Positions 17,296-25,870 of a stretch of DNA of 64,000 nt are shown here, in pieces (position 1 is the stretch's first letter; each line of letters begins with the position of its first letter). The notes beneath the pieces are model-generated. The model saw nothing but the letters and a program-made list of their open reading frames with translations, was not told where the DNA came from and made no database searches. Both the position numbers and the translations under genes were made by a program. Origin of the DNA: Bacteroidaceae bacterium (GTDB taxonomy: Bacteria > Bacteroidota > Bacteroidia > Bacteroidales > Muribaculaceae); the NCBI GenBank assembly GCA_021768245.1, contig JAETNO010000008.1, positions 1-64,000 of the forward strand, written 5' to 3'.

Positions 17296-18308
17296 AAATT
17301 TGTACCTCTCTCCTTAAACTGTTTTTAACAGTGATTTTCTCGCTCGGTTCGATTTTCTCACCATGGAAAATCTATGCGTTTTCCACCTCGGAACGAGTTT
17401 ATTTTCAAACACCATTTACCATTGATGACTCAGTGGTCAGCCTCGTGCGTGGAGATAGATCGGATTCACCATCAATCTCCACGACAATAGATGTCAGGGC
17501 TGCAATCAGTGGGATAGGTGAGCGCCGGGGGCTCGCGCCATGTTACTGGGGTTTATATCTCATAGCCGAGACTGATACATTGACAGTGACTTTAAGGCAT
17601 GGGAACAGTGATTTTGGCGATATCCTTGACCGCAGGCAGAGTTTCATATCCTTTTATAAAGGCAATGTCGAGCTAAAACGTCTGGAGGTTGAAGGGTTCG
17701 AGACTTCGTCTGATACATATAACACCCTCCGTCTAAATGTTGATTCACAAACACGGTTACTCTCCGTTTCAGGTGGTGGCCGACGGATTACGGATATTTC
17801 CGATGTGGAACTTCCTTTTATCCCTGCGGAAATAAAATTGTGGAGCAAAGGAGAATTGACAGTAAGTTCACTTGCATTGGAAAGAAGGGTATCGCCACAG
17901 TCTTCATTGGCTACCGATTGGACTGTGGATGCACTAAAGGAATATTTTGCAGCCTCAACCGATTCCACAGAGGGTTTCTGGCAGTATCTTGACCGGGAGA
18001 ATGACCCACAATATGCCCGATTGGGAGGCCGTTACCGTCTTGCCATCGTGAAGGGTGGGGATGGCTATGACATAATATATATCGACGGTGCGGAGACATT
18101 GGCGTCGCAATGGAAACCCATGATGCTTAAAGGTGGTCTGAAAACAACGATTTTTGAAAACCATTATGACCTTGAATGGATTGACTCTACCTTTGAATCA
18201 ATCCGACGTGATATTCACGCTTCTGTTTCCGATGGCGCTATTCTTACGCTGTCATTCCCTTTGCTGAAGACAACACTGCGTTTCTCCAAAATGCCCGTCA
18301 ACAAGTGA
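17292..18308 (+). CDS. Exported protein of unknown function
   Basis: A 338-aa protein that begins with a hydrophobic signal segment (about residues 5-29). The rest has alternating beta-type sequence, with no conserved catalytic motif that I recognise. The central part could be a lectin-like sandwich, but this is a guess. Its start codon overlaps the purF-like stop by four bases (ATGA at 17292-17295), so translation is coupled. An exported protein coupled to a cytosolic purine enzyme is unexpected. It converges on the EamA gene with only 14 bp between stops. Confidence 0.6.
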   Translation: MKICTSLLKLFLTVIFSLGSIFSPWKIYAFSTSERVYFQTPFTIDDSVVSLVRGDRSDSPSISTTIDVRAAISGIGERRGLAPCYWGLYLIAETDTLTVTLRHGNSDFGDILDRRQSFISFYKGNVELKRLEVEGFETSSDTYNTLRLNVDSQTRLLSVSGGGRRITDISDVELPFIPAEIKLWSKGELTVSSLALERRVSPQSSLATDWTVDALKEYFAASTDSTEGFWQYLDRENDPQYARLGGRYRLAIVKGGDGYDIIYIDGAETLASQWKPMMLKGGLKTTIFENHYDLEWIDSTFESIRRDIHASVSDGAILTLSFPLLKTTLRFSKMPVNK

Positions 18309-18322
18309 TTGTATGTCTGATG

Positions 18323-19198
18323 TTAAAGGCTTCCAATCACCAGGAATGTAAGGCCTGTCAGTAGGATTGTAAGGTCAATGAGCTTTAATTTTATATTCTT
18401 CTCGTGAAGAGCAATCACTCCGTAGAGAAATGATACTATCACGCTTCCGCGCCTTATCATTGAGACTACAGCTATCATTGAACCATCGATAGACAGGCTG
18501 TAGAAATATGCTATGTCCGCTATTGTCAGGAAGAGGGATATCAAGGGGATTGTCCATCTCCACTGAAGTTTGGTGCCACCGCGTTTATTGTGGAGTATTA
18601 TTCCTATAGTGATGCCCATTATTATCATCTGATAGAGTGAATACCAGGCCTGTACTTCGAGCGGTTCATATAGGGTCAGGAGATACTTGTCGTATAATGC
18701 GCTTATCGCCCCCATTGCTGTGGCTCCGATTGCCATCCATACCCACTTGTTGGATTTCAGGGATATTCCTTCGCGACCGCCGACCCTGCTTATGAAATAC
18801 AATGACCAGAATCCCAATATGACTCCGGCCCATTGCCATCCGTTGAGACGCTCCCCGAAAATTAGAAGGGCACCGACCAGCACCATTACCGGTCGGGAAG
18901 CATTGACCGGACCGGCGATTGTGAGGGGGAGATGCTTTATACTCGCATAGCCAAGGAGCCATGAACTGAGTACGATGCCTGATTTTATCAATATCGCACC
19001 GTGACCTGAAAGAGTGTTGCCAAGGCCGTAATTGCCGTGTGAGACACCGATTATTATTACCGGTAGCATGAAAAGGGAACCGAAAACAGTGTTGAGAAAC
19101 AGGACTCCTAACACATTGTTGCGGTCAACTGAAAGCTTCTTCATCACATCGTAGAAGCCAAGGCATAAAGCGGAGACAATTGCAAGTAAAACCCACAT
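18323..19198 (-). CDS. EamA/DMT-family membrane transporter
   Basis: A small (292-aa from the preferred ATG) inner-membrane protein with about ten membrane helices in two similar halves. This is the drug/metabolite transporter topology. Motifs such as GPVNASRPVMVLVGALLIFGE and a second conserved half (IPLISLFLTIADIAYFYSL) match EamA-type exporters. The substrate cannot be told from sequence. The open frame reaches a TTG at 19208-19210, but the ATG at 19196-19198 gives a better membrane-start and a promoter lies just upstream (19230-19237). Confidence 0.85.
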   Translation of the reverse strand: MWVLLAIVSALCLGFYDVMKKLSVDRNNVLGVLFLNTVFGSLFMLPVIIIGVSHGNYGLGNTLSGHGAILIKSGIVLSSWLLGYASIKHLPLTIAGPVNASRPVMVLVGALLIFGERLNGWQWAGVILGFWSLYFISRVGGREGISLKSNKWVWMAIGATAMGAISALYDKYLLTLYEPLEVQAWYSLYQMIIMGITIGIILHNKRGGTKLQWRWTIPLISLFLTIADIAYFYSLSIDGSMIAVVSMIRRGSVIVSFLYGVIALHEKNIKLKLIDLTILLTGLTFLVIGSL

Positions 19199-19229
19199 AG
19201 ATGATGGCAATCATTTTGAAAAATCGCTG

Positions 19230-19237
19230 CAAATTTA
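19230..19237 (-). promoter_or_regulatory. -7 box for the EamA gene
   Basis: CAAATTTA on the plus strand reads TAAATTTG on the minus strand, an exact -7 match 32 bp from the preferred ATG. No clear -33 was identified. Confidence 0.5.
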
Positions 19238-19290
19238 CGAAATTTCACATTCAATGGCTATAAACGTGTGTGAGTTTGTTTTTAGGACTG

Positions 19291-19321
19291 TTGTTTTGTG
19301 TCAATTTTTGTCTTAACTTTG
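19291..19321 (+). promoter_or_regulatory. Promoter of the dnaN operon
   Basis: TTG at 19291-19293 and TAACTTTG at 19314-19321 are 20 bp apart, an excellent Bacteroidetes promoter. It ends 26 bp before the dnaN start codon. It probably drives dnaN, the exonuclease gene and coaBC, since these three are nearly contiguous. Confidence 0.8.
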
Positions 19322-19347
19322 TAGGATAAAACTCAAATCATAACGAT

Positions 19348-20481
19348 ATGAAATTTACAGTTCCAAGTAAGACCCTGCATAACTTCGCCTCGTCTGTAAG
19401 CAAGGTGATTAACGCTAAAAACGCGCTGACAATCCTTAATAATTTCCTCTTTGCAATCGAAGGAAACGTCCTGACAATCACGGCCTGTGATGGTGAGAAT
19501 ATCCTTTGTGGACGTATTCCCATCATGGATGTGGAGGGAGAAGGCGAGTTTTGCATCGACGCGCGCCGCATAGTGGAACTTCTGCGTGTAATGCCCGAAC
19601 AGGAACTCAATTTCAATATCGACGATGAGACTCTTGCAATCGAGATGTCGCATCCGAACGGTTCCTATAAGTTCATGGGCCTACGTGGCGCCGAATATCC
19701 CCACGTTGACCGTAGCGGGGATTCTGAAAATCTGCTTGTGTTCAAAGCTCCCGGTTCGGCTTTGCTCCGTGGTCTGGAGTATACCTCATTTGCCGCCGGC
19801 ACAGATATGCTGCGTCCGCAGATGATGGGTGTCTATTGGGATATAAAGCCCGAAAAGCTGGTTTTTGTCGCTACTGATACTCATAAACTTGTCCGTTTCG
19901 AGGATTCGAGCCTGATTCCCGGGATTGAAGGCTCTTTCATCCTTCCCAATAAATCGACCAATGTATTCCGCAGCGTTTTTTCACGCGATGAGGAGGTGAC
20001 AGTGAAACTTGACCCACAGACCGGTGTCACCTTTGAGACTGATACCTTTACGTTTGAAAGCCGTCTTGTGAAGGGCCGTTATCCAGACTATGCCCGTGTA
20101 ATACCCGAAAATAATCCATACACCTTGACTGTTAACCGTCATCTTTTCACTACCGCCGTTCGCCGCGTGAGCCTTTTTGTAGATGAGGGCCACGGTCTGA
20201 TCAAGTTCAGTATCGCTCCGGAAAAATTGACTATCAAGGCCTCTGATAATGAATATAATACCTCGGGTGTTGAGACTCTTTCGGCTGATTTCACCGGAAA
20301 CAATATGGTGATAGGTTTCAGTTCGTCATATCTTGCTGAACTTGCCGGAGTGCTTTGGACGGAGGATATTATATTCAAACTCGCCGATCCTTCAAAGCCT
20401 GTAGTGATTCTTCCGACAGAGGATAAGGCCGACACTCGCCTTACCATGCTCCTCATGCCAATGAACGTTACAGATTTCTGA
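19348..20481 (+). CDS. dnaN: DNA polymerase III beta subunit (sliding clamp)
   Basis: A 377-aa ring-forming clamp that tethers the replicative polymerase to DNA. Length and sequence fit the three-domain clamp throughout: MKFTVPSKTLHNFAS start, SSNTDLCGRIP-like strand near ENILCGRIP, GRYPDYARVIP, and the C-terminal VVILPTEDKADTRLTMLLMPM end. Here it is not beside dnaA or recF, but beside a DnaQ-like exonuclease. The start is supported by the promoter at 19291-19321. Confidence 0.97.
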   Translation: MKFTVPSKTLHNFASSVSKVINAKNALTILNNFLFAIEGNVLTITACDGENILCGRIPIMDVEGEGEFCIDARRIVELLRVMPEQELNFNIDDETLAIEMSHPNGSYKFMGLRGAEYPHVDRSGDSENLLVFKAPGSALLRGLEYTSFAAGTDMLRPQMMGVYWDIKPEKLVFVATDTHKLVRFEDSSLIPGIEGSFILPNKSTNVFRSVFSRDEEVTVKLDPQTGVTFETDTFTFESRLVKGRYPDYARVIPENNPYTLTVNRHLFTTAVRRVSLFVDEGHGLIKFSIAPEKLTIKASDNEYNTSGVETLSADFTGNNMVIGFSSSYLAELAGVLWTEDIIFKLADPSKPVVILPTEDKADTRLTMLLMPMNVTDF

Positions 20482-20489
20482 TTCTATCT

Positions 20490-21251
20490 ATGCAGCTTAA
20501 TCTTAAAAAACCTATTGTATTCTTCGACCTTGAGACAACCGGTGTCGATATTCTCCATGACCGCATTGTGGAAATATCAATGATAAAGGTTATGCCGGGG
20601 GGACAGGAGATAGAAAAAACTCGACGGGTCAACCCTGAAATGCATATTCCGGAGGAGGCTACCGCAGTCCATCATATAACAGACGAGGATGTGGCTTCCG
20701 AGCCTACTTTCCGTCAGATTGCACGTTCGCTCGCAAATGAAATGACTGGATGTGACATTGCCGGATTCAATTCCAACCGTTTCGATATCCCGATGCTTGA
20801 TCAGGAATTCCAGCGTGCAGGAGTAAAGTTTGATTTCTCGAAAGCCCGTTTTATAGACGTACAGACTATTTTCCATAAGAAAGAGCAGCGCACACTTGTT
20901 GCCGCCTACCGTTTTTATTGCGGTAAGGAACTTGACGGGGCTCATTCTGCCAATGCTGATACCCGTGCCACATATGAAGTGCTTAAGGCTCAGCTTGACC
21001 GATATGATGACCTCCCCAACGATATTGAGGAGCTTAGTAAATTCGCTCGCGTGAATCGCAATGTAGATTTTATGGGGCGCATTGTGCTTGATGATAATGA
21101 TTGCCCGATAGTGAACTTCGGCAAGTATAAAGGCCGTGCGGTGACCGACGTATTAAAAAAGGATCCGGGCTATTATGACTGGATTCTGAAAGGCGATTTT
21201 GCACAGAACACTAAGGATTGCTTTACACGGATAAAACTGAGTATGAGATGA
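20490..21251 (+). CDS. DnaQ-like 3'-5' exonuclease
   Basis: A 253-aa DEDDh-family exonuclease. Metal-binding residues are in FFDLETTGVD (Exo I, D and E), GFNSNRFDIPMLDQEF (Exo II) and HSANADTRATYEV (Exo III with His and Asp). The C-terminal 70 residues (about 185-253) form an extra domain with NFGKYKGRAV and GYYDWILKGDF, resembling the short DUF3820-type module found on some exonucleases. It starts 8 bp after dnaN and its stop overlaps the coaBC start (ATGA). A proofreading or DNA repair role beside the clamp is plausible, but whether it is the polymerase III epsilon subunit is unknown. Confidence 0.88.
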   Translation: MQLNLKKPIVFFDLETTGVDILHDRIVEISMIKVMPGGQEIEKTRRVNPEMHIPEEATAVHHITDEDVASEPTFRQIARSLANEMTGCDIAGFNSNRFDIPMLDQEFQRAGVKFDFSKARFIDVQTIFHKKEQRTLVAAYRFYCGKELDGAHSANADTRATYEVLKAQLDRYDDLPNDIEELSKFARVNRNVDFMGRIVLDDNDCPIVNFGKYKGRAVTDVLKKDPGYYDWILKGDFAQNTKDCFTRIKLSMR

Positions 21252-22447
21252 GTTCATTGTTAGGCAAGCATATTATACTTGGCATTTGTGGCGGAATCGC
21301 TGCCTATAAGTCGGTTTCGCTCCTGCGCTTGTTGGTTAAAGCCGGAGCTGAGGTTCAGGTGGTCATAACTCCTGCCGGAAAAGAGTTTATCACTCCGGTG
21401 ACTCTTTCTGCTTTGAGCCAAAAGCCTGTTGTCAGTGAATTTTTCACGGCTAATACCGGTGTGTGGAATTCCCATGTCGACCTTGGTCTATGGGCCGATT
21501 GTATGGTGATTGCTCCTGCGACGGCATCGAGCATAGGTAAAATGGCTCATGGCATTGCCGACAATATGCTTATCACAACTTATCTTTCGGCAAAATCTCA
21601 GGTGTTTGTCGCTCCTGCGATGGATCTCGATATGATGGCCCATCCATCGACTCAGGCTAATATTGAATTGCTCCGTTCGTATGGGAATATCATAATAGAG
21701 CCTGAAAGCGGTGAATTGGCAAGCGGGCTTGTGGGCAAGGGCCGGATGGAGGAACCTGAAAAAATATTTGCATGTCTTGAGACATATTTCGGTCGCAAGA
21801 ACGATTTGAAAGGGAAGAAAGTTTTGATTACAGCAGGTCCGACTTATGAGAAAATAGACCCGGTCCGTTTTATTGGCAACTATTCCTCAGGAAAGATGGG
21901 CTATGCCATTGCCGAGGAGTGTGCATCGAGAGGGGCGGAAGTGTGTCTGGTTAGTGGACCGGTGGCTTTGACTGTCTCTAATCCATCTATAAAGGTTATC
22001 AATATAGAATCAGCCAGAGAAATGCTTGATGCGTGTGAGGATGTGTTTCCTCGCGCGGATATAGCCATAATGTGTGCGGCTGTGGCAGACTATGCACCGA
22101 GTGATGTAGCTGACCGTAAAATAAAACGGGAGCATGATGAGGTGCCGGTGATTCATCTGGTTAAGAATCCTGATATCGCGGCCTCTCTCGGCGCATCGAA
22201 ACGCCAGGGGCAGATTATTGTCGGCTTTGCTCTTGAAACCGACAATGAGTTTGCCAATGCTTCAGAAAAGTTGCGCAGAAAGAATCTTGATATGATTGTG
22301 CTCAACTCGCTGCGTGACAAGGGTGCTTGTTTCGGAACAGATACGAATAAGGTGTCCGTCATAAAATCCGATGGTTCGCGGCTTGATTTCCCGATGAAAT
22401 CTAAACGTGAAGTGGCTAAAGATATAGTGGACAGCATATTATCATAA
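21248..22447 (+). CDS. coaBC: Phosphopantothenoylcysteine decarboxylase/synthase
   Basis: A bifunctional 399-aa enzyme in coenzyme A synthesis: CoaB joins cysteine to 4'-phosphopantothenate using CTP, and CoaC decarboxylates the product with FMN. The N-terminal CoaC part has GICGGIAAYKS, SHVDLG with the active-site His, and APAMDLDMM. The C-terminal CoaB part has GPTYEKIDPVRFIGNYSSGKMG and AAVADY. The start at 21248 makes the family N-terminus (MSSLLGKHIILGICGG) and overlaps the exonuclease stop by ATGA; the longer frame from 21218 is discarded. Confidence 0.95.
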   Translation: MSSLLGKHIILGICGGIAAYKSVSLLRLLVKAGAEVQVVITPAGKEFITPVTLSALSQKPVVSEFFTANTGVWNSHVDLGLWADCMVIAPATASSIGKMAHGIADNMLITTYLSAKSQVFVAPAMDLDMMAHPSTQANIELLRSYGNIIIEPESGELASGLVGKGRMEEPEKIFACLETYFGRKNDLKGKKVLITAGPTYEKIDPVRFIGNYSSGKMGYAIAEECASRGAEVCLVSGPVALTVSNPSIKVINIESAREMLDACEDVFPRADIAIMCAAVADYAPSDVADRKIKREHDEVPVIHLVKNPDIAASLGASKRQGQIIVGFALETDNEFANASEKLRRKNLDMIVLNSLRDKGACFGTDTNKVSVIKSDGSRLDFPMKSKREVAKDIVDSILS

Positions 22448-22455
22448 AAGAAAAC

Positions 22456-23367
22456 ATGAAGAGTCTCCTCCTTGTAATCCTCTTGTCTTTCATGTCGCTG
22501 CCTTCGCTCGGGGCGCAGGAATTGAATTGTCGTGTTGAATTCAATACGAGCCAGCTTGAGGGAACCAATAAATCCATTTTCGAGCAATTGCAGGAAGCTG
22601 TAAATGAATACGTAAATACTACCCGTTGGACTTCCGCACAGTTCACCCCGACAGAAAAAATCGAGTGTACCTTGTTTTTTAATATAACCAAGTATGATGA
22701 GTCTACAGGGCATATGGAGGGTACACTTCAGATTCAGTCTGTACGTCCGGTGTATAATTCCTCCTACACCACCACTCTTATTAATTTCAAAGATAATAAG
22801 ATAGACTTTAACTACAATCAAGGTGAGCCATTGGTCTATTCCGAAACCAATATGGAGAGCCAACTGACACAGATTCTTAATTTTTATGTCTACCTTATCC
22901 TTGCAGTCGATTTCGACTCTTTTTCGCCAAGAGGAGGCGATCCGTATTTCAGCAGGCTTGAGACAATAGTGCATCAGGGACAGTCGTCGGGAGAAAGTGG
23001 TTGGAAGGCATTTGAAGATACTAAAAACCGGGCTGCTGTACTTGGTGCTTTCAACGATCCGAGCACCCGTGCTTTGCGGGATTTATATTACAACTATCAT
23101 CTTCAAGGACTTGACCAGATGTCTATCAGTCCGGATAAAGGCCGTCAGGCAATAGATAAATCGTTGGATATCCTAACGGATATATATAAGGTGGCACCTA
23201 TGTCTGTAGGCTTGTCAATGTTTAAGGATGCGAAACTCGATGAACTTGTCAATGTCTATTCCAAGGCTCCTGTAGAGGAACGTCAGCATGCATATGATGT
23301 GCTTTCTCCGATATTTCCCACCGAACAGCAACGTCTCGACGAACTTAAGCGAGGTGATAATAAATAA
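22456..23367 (+). CDS. porD: DUF4835 family protein (type IX secretion PorD-like)
   Basis: A 303-aa exported protein with a signal peptide (about residues 1-21, ending LGAQE). The sequence matches the DUF4835 family (NCRVEFNTSQLEG, EKIECTLFFNI, FNYNQGEPLVYSETN), which often lies between coaBC and recN in Bacteroidetes and is named PorD of the type IX secretion system in some annotations. The gene is 8 bp after coaBC and 26 bp before recN, a conserved layout. Its exact role is not known to me. A C-terminal T9SS-like tail on the 926-aa protein makes the link plausible. Confidence 0.75.
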   Translation: MKSLLLVILLSFMSLPSLGAQELNCRVEFNTSQLEGTNKSIFEQLQEAVNEYVNTTRWTSAQFTPTEKIECTLFFNITKYDESTGHMEGTLQIQSVRPVYNSSYTTTLINFKDNKIDFNYNQGEPLVYSETNMESQLTQILNFYVYLILAVDFDSFSPRGGDPYFSRLETIVHQGQSSGESGWKAFEDTKNRAAVLGAFNDPSTRALRDLYYNYHLQGLDQMSISPDKGRQAIDKSLDILTDIYKVAPMSVGLSMFKDAKLDELVNVYSKAPVEERQHAYDVLSPIFPTEQQRLDELKRGDNK

Positions 23368-23393
23368 AGATTTCAATAAAAACAACAATCCCA

Positions 23394-25055
23394 GTGCTTG
23401 AATCGCTCCACATATCAAACTATGCGCTTATCGACCTTATCGATATTAAGTTTTATCCGGGTTTCAATGTTATAACCGGCGAAACAGGAGCAGGAAAATC
23501 GATAATCTTAGGGGCGCTTTCCCTGCTTCTTGGCAGTCGTGCCGATACGAGAGTCGTGACCAATCCTGATGCGAAGAGCGTCATTGAGGCTGTCTTTACC
23601 GTTGATGATTATCCGATGCTAAAGGATTTTTGTCTGAGGGAGGACATAGAATGGGATGATGACAGATGTATCCTGCGCAGGGAAATTTCTCCTGCCGGAC
23701 GTTCGCGGGCTTTCGTCAATGATTCCCCCGTCCCGTTGACTAAATTGCGCGAGGTTAGCTTGCATTTGATTGATATTCATTCACAGCATCAGAACCAATT
23801 GCTTGCCACTCCTGAATTCCAGCTCGATGTGATTGATACTCTTGCGGGAAATGGTCTGAAGTTGAAGGAATATCAGACTCGATATAATGCGCTTCGCGAG
23901 GCCGTGAAACGCTATAAAATCAAAAAAACTCAGATTGAACGTTCGCGTGAAGACGAGGAATACACCCGTTTTCAGCTTGAACAGCTCGACGAACTTAATC
24001 TTCTTCCTGGCGAGCAGGCGGAACTTGAACGCGAACGCGATGTCCTGACCAATATGGCGGCTATAAAAAATTCGCTTTCACGGGCCTGTAGTGCACTCGA
24101 AGCGGATAATTCAGGTGCTTTATTTATGGTTGATTCTGCTGCTGAAGCCTGTGAAGGCCTTGAAGATGTGCTTGATGGGTCGGACAATATCCCTGAGCGT
24201 TTGGAATCGGTGAGGATTGAGCTTGCAGACATCGCGTCTACATTGTCTGGTATAGATGAGGGGCTTTCTGCTGACCCTTCGTCTCTCTCTGCTATAGAAG
24301 AACGGCTTGGTGCCATATACTCTTTATGCCATAAGCATCGTGTAGAGAATTCAGATGCATTGATTGAAATACGCGATGCGCTCAGAGCGAAATTGAATTC
24401 CCTCGACAATTCAGACATGGAACTCGAAGAGCTGCAGAAGGATGCCCGTCGGGCTAAGGCTCTTGCAAAGGAGACCGCCATGGAGATTTCAAAAGCTCGT
24501 CAGGAAGAGGCGACTCGTTTTGGCGTACATCTGACTGAGGTCGCCATGCCTTTGGGCATGAAAAATCTTCGATGTGAAATTGTGGTATCTCGTGCTGATA
24601 TGGGTCCTACAGGGATAGATTCCGTGGAATTTCAGGTCGCATTCAATAAGAATCAGTCATTGATGCCAGTCGGCGCAACGGCATCGGGCGGAGAGATTTC
24701 GCGTCTTATGCTGTCGATAAAGTCAATCATCGCTTCCCGTATGCAATTGCCAAGTATAATATTCGATGAGATTGATACGGGTGTGTCTGGAGATGTCGCT
24801 AACCGTATGGGGTCTATGATGAGGGATATTTCCGACAGTATTCAAGTGACAGCGATTACCCATCTTCCTCAGGTTGCATCAAAAGGAGCCCACCAGTATC
24901 GTGTCTACAAAGAGGATGATGATAGTTCTACACATACCCGCATTGCACTTTTGTCTGAAGAGGAGCGTCTTCAATCAATTGCGGCGATGCTTGGCGGTTC
25001 TGAGATTGATGAGGCGGCATTGGCGGCTGCAAAGAGTCTGTTGTCTCAACGTTAG
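23394..25055 (+). CDS. recN: DNA repair protein RecN
   Basis: A 553-aa SMC-like ATPase that helps repair DNA double-strand breaks. The start is GTG at 23394 (MLESLHISNYALID). Walker A is GETGAGKS at residues 29-36. A long coiled-coil middle (about 160-390) follows, then the signature ATASGGEISRLMLSIKSI and the Walker B SIIFDEIDTGVSG near residue 460. The length is normal. It lies in the coaBC-porD-recN-rlmB series, with 26 bp to porD and 22 bp to rlmB. Confidence 0.96.
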   Translation: MLESLHISNYALIDLIDIKFYPGFNVITGETGAGKSIILGALSLLLGSRADTRVVTNPDAKSVIEAVFTVDDYPMLKDFCLREDIEWDDDRCILRREISPAGRSRAFVNDSPVPLTKLREVSLHLIDIHSQHQNQLLATPEFQLDVIDTLAGNGLKLKEYQTRYNALREAVKRYKIKKTQIERSREDEEYTRFQLEQLDELNLLPGEQAELERERDVLTNMAAIKNSLSRACSALEADNSGALFMVDSAAEACEGLEDVLDGSDNIPERLESVRIELADIASTLSGIDEGLSADPSSLSAIEERLGAIYSLCHKHRVENSDALIEIRDALRAKLNSLDNSDMELEELQKDARRAKALAKETAMEISKARQEEATRFGVHLTEVAMPLGMKNLRCEIVVSRADMGPTGIDSVEFQVAFNKNQSLMPVGATASGGEISRLMLSIKSIIASRMQLPSIIFDEIDTGVSGDVANRMGSMMRDISDSIQVTAITHLPQVASKGAHQYRVYKEDDDSSTHTRIALLSEEERLQSIAAMLGGSEIDEAALAAAKSLLSQR

Positions 25056-25077
25056 GTCTTGTTAAAACAATATTAAA

Positions 25078-25833
25078 ATGGATAGAAACGATTATATTTA
25101 CGGCATTAGGGCCGTTATTGAGGCCATAGAGGCAGGTCGGGAAATTGATAAAATTTTCCTGGCAAAGGATTTGCAAGGGGAACTGGCGTCGGAGCTCGTA
25201 AACATTGCGAGAGCCAATAAGGTCGTGATGCAGAGAGTGCCTGTTGAGCGAATCAACAGGATAACCCGTAAGAACCATCAAGGGGTGTTGGCAATGATGT
25301 CAGCGATTACCTATCACCGGCTTGATAATCTTGTTCCGGAACTTTATGAAGCCGGTATACTTCCGTTTATCGTGCTGCTTGACGGAATAACCGATGTAAG
25401 GAACTTCGGGGCTATTGCCAGGACATGTGAATGTGCCGGAGTTGATGCCATTGTCATACCTGAGCATGGAAGTGTGTCCGTTGGCGGAGATGCTATTAAG
25501 ACTTCTGCCGGCGCGCTCCATCATATTCCTGTATGCCGTGTGCCGTCAATTTCATGGGCTGCTAAATTTCTTCGTGAGAATGGTTATAATGTTGTCGCTG
25601 TCACGGAAAAATCAGAGATTAATTACACTGAGGGGGATTATACGACTCCCGTTGCAATGATTATGGGGGCTGAGGATGTTGGTATCTCTCCTGAAGCAAT
25701 GAAGCAATGTGAAACCCGTGTGGGAATACCGATGTTTGGAAATATTGGCTCGCTTAATGTCTCTGTCGCAGCAGGTGTTATGATTTATGAGGTGGTCCGT
25801 CAGCGCTTGCAGGCAAATCTTGAGATTATTTAA
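25078..25833 (+). CDS. rlmB: 23S rRNA 2'-O-methyltransferase (RlmB/TrmH type)
   Basis: A 251-aa SPOUT-family RNA methyltransferase. The N-terminal 75 residues form the substrate-binding part (NDYIYGIRAVIEAI). Then come the knot motifs: DGITDVRNFGAIARTCECAGV, MGAEDVGIS and NIGSLNVSVAAGVMIYE. By family, RlmB methylates G2251 of 23S rRNA, but other TrmH-type targets cannot be excluded. It ends the plus-strand block, convergent with the THUMP-like methyltransferase 38 bp away. Confidence 0.9.
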   Translation: MDRNDYIYGIRAVIEAIEAGREIDKIFLAKDLQGELASELVNIARANKVVMQRVPVERINRITRKNHQGVLAMMSAITYHRLDNLVPELYEAGILPFIVLLDGITDVRNFGAIARTCECAGVDAIVIPEHGSVSVGGDAIKTSAGALHHIPVCRVPSISWAAKFLRENGYNVVAVTEKSEINYTEGDYTTPVAMIMGAEDVGISPEAMKQCETRVGIPMFGNIGSLNVSVAAGVMIYEVVRQRLQANLEII

Positions 25834-25870
25834 TGGTTAAGAGGTCTCCTGATTTAGAAACGGAGTGGTT

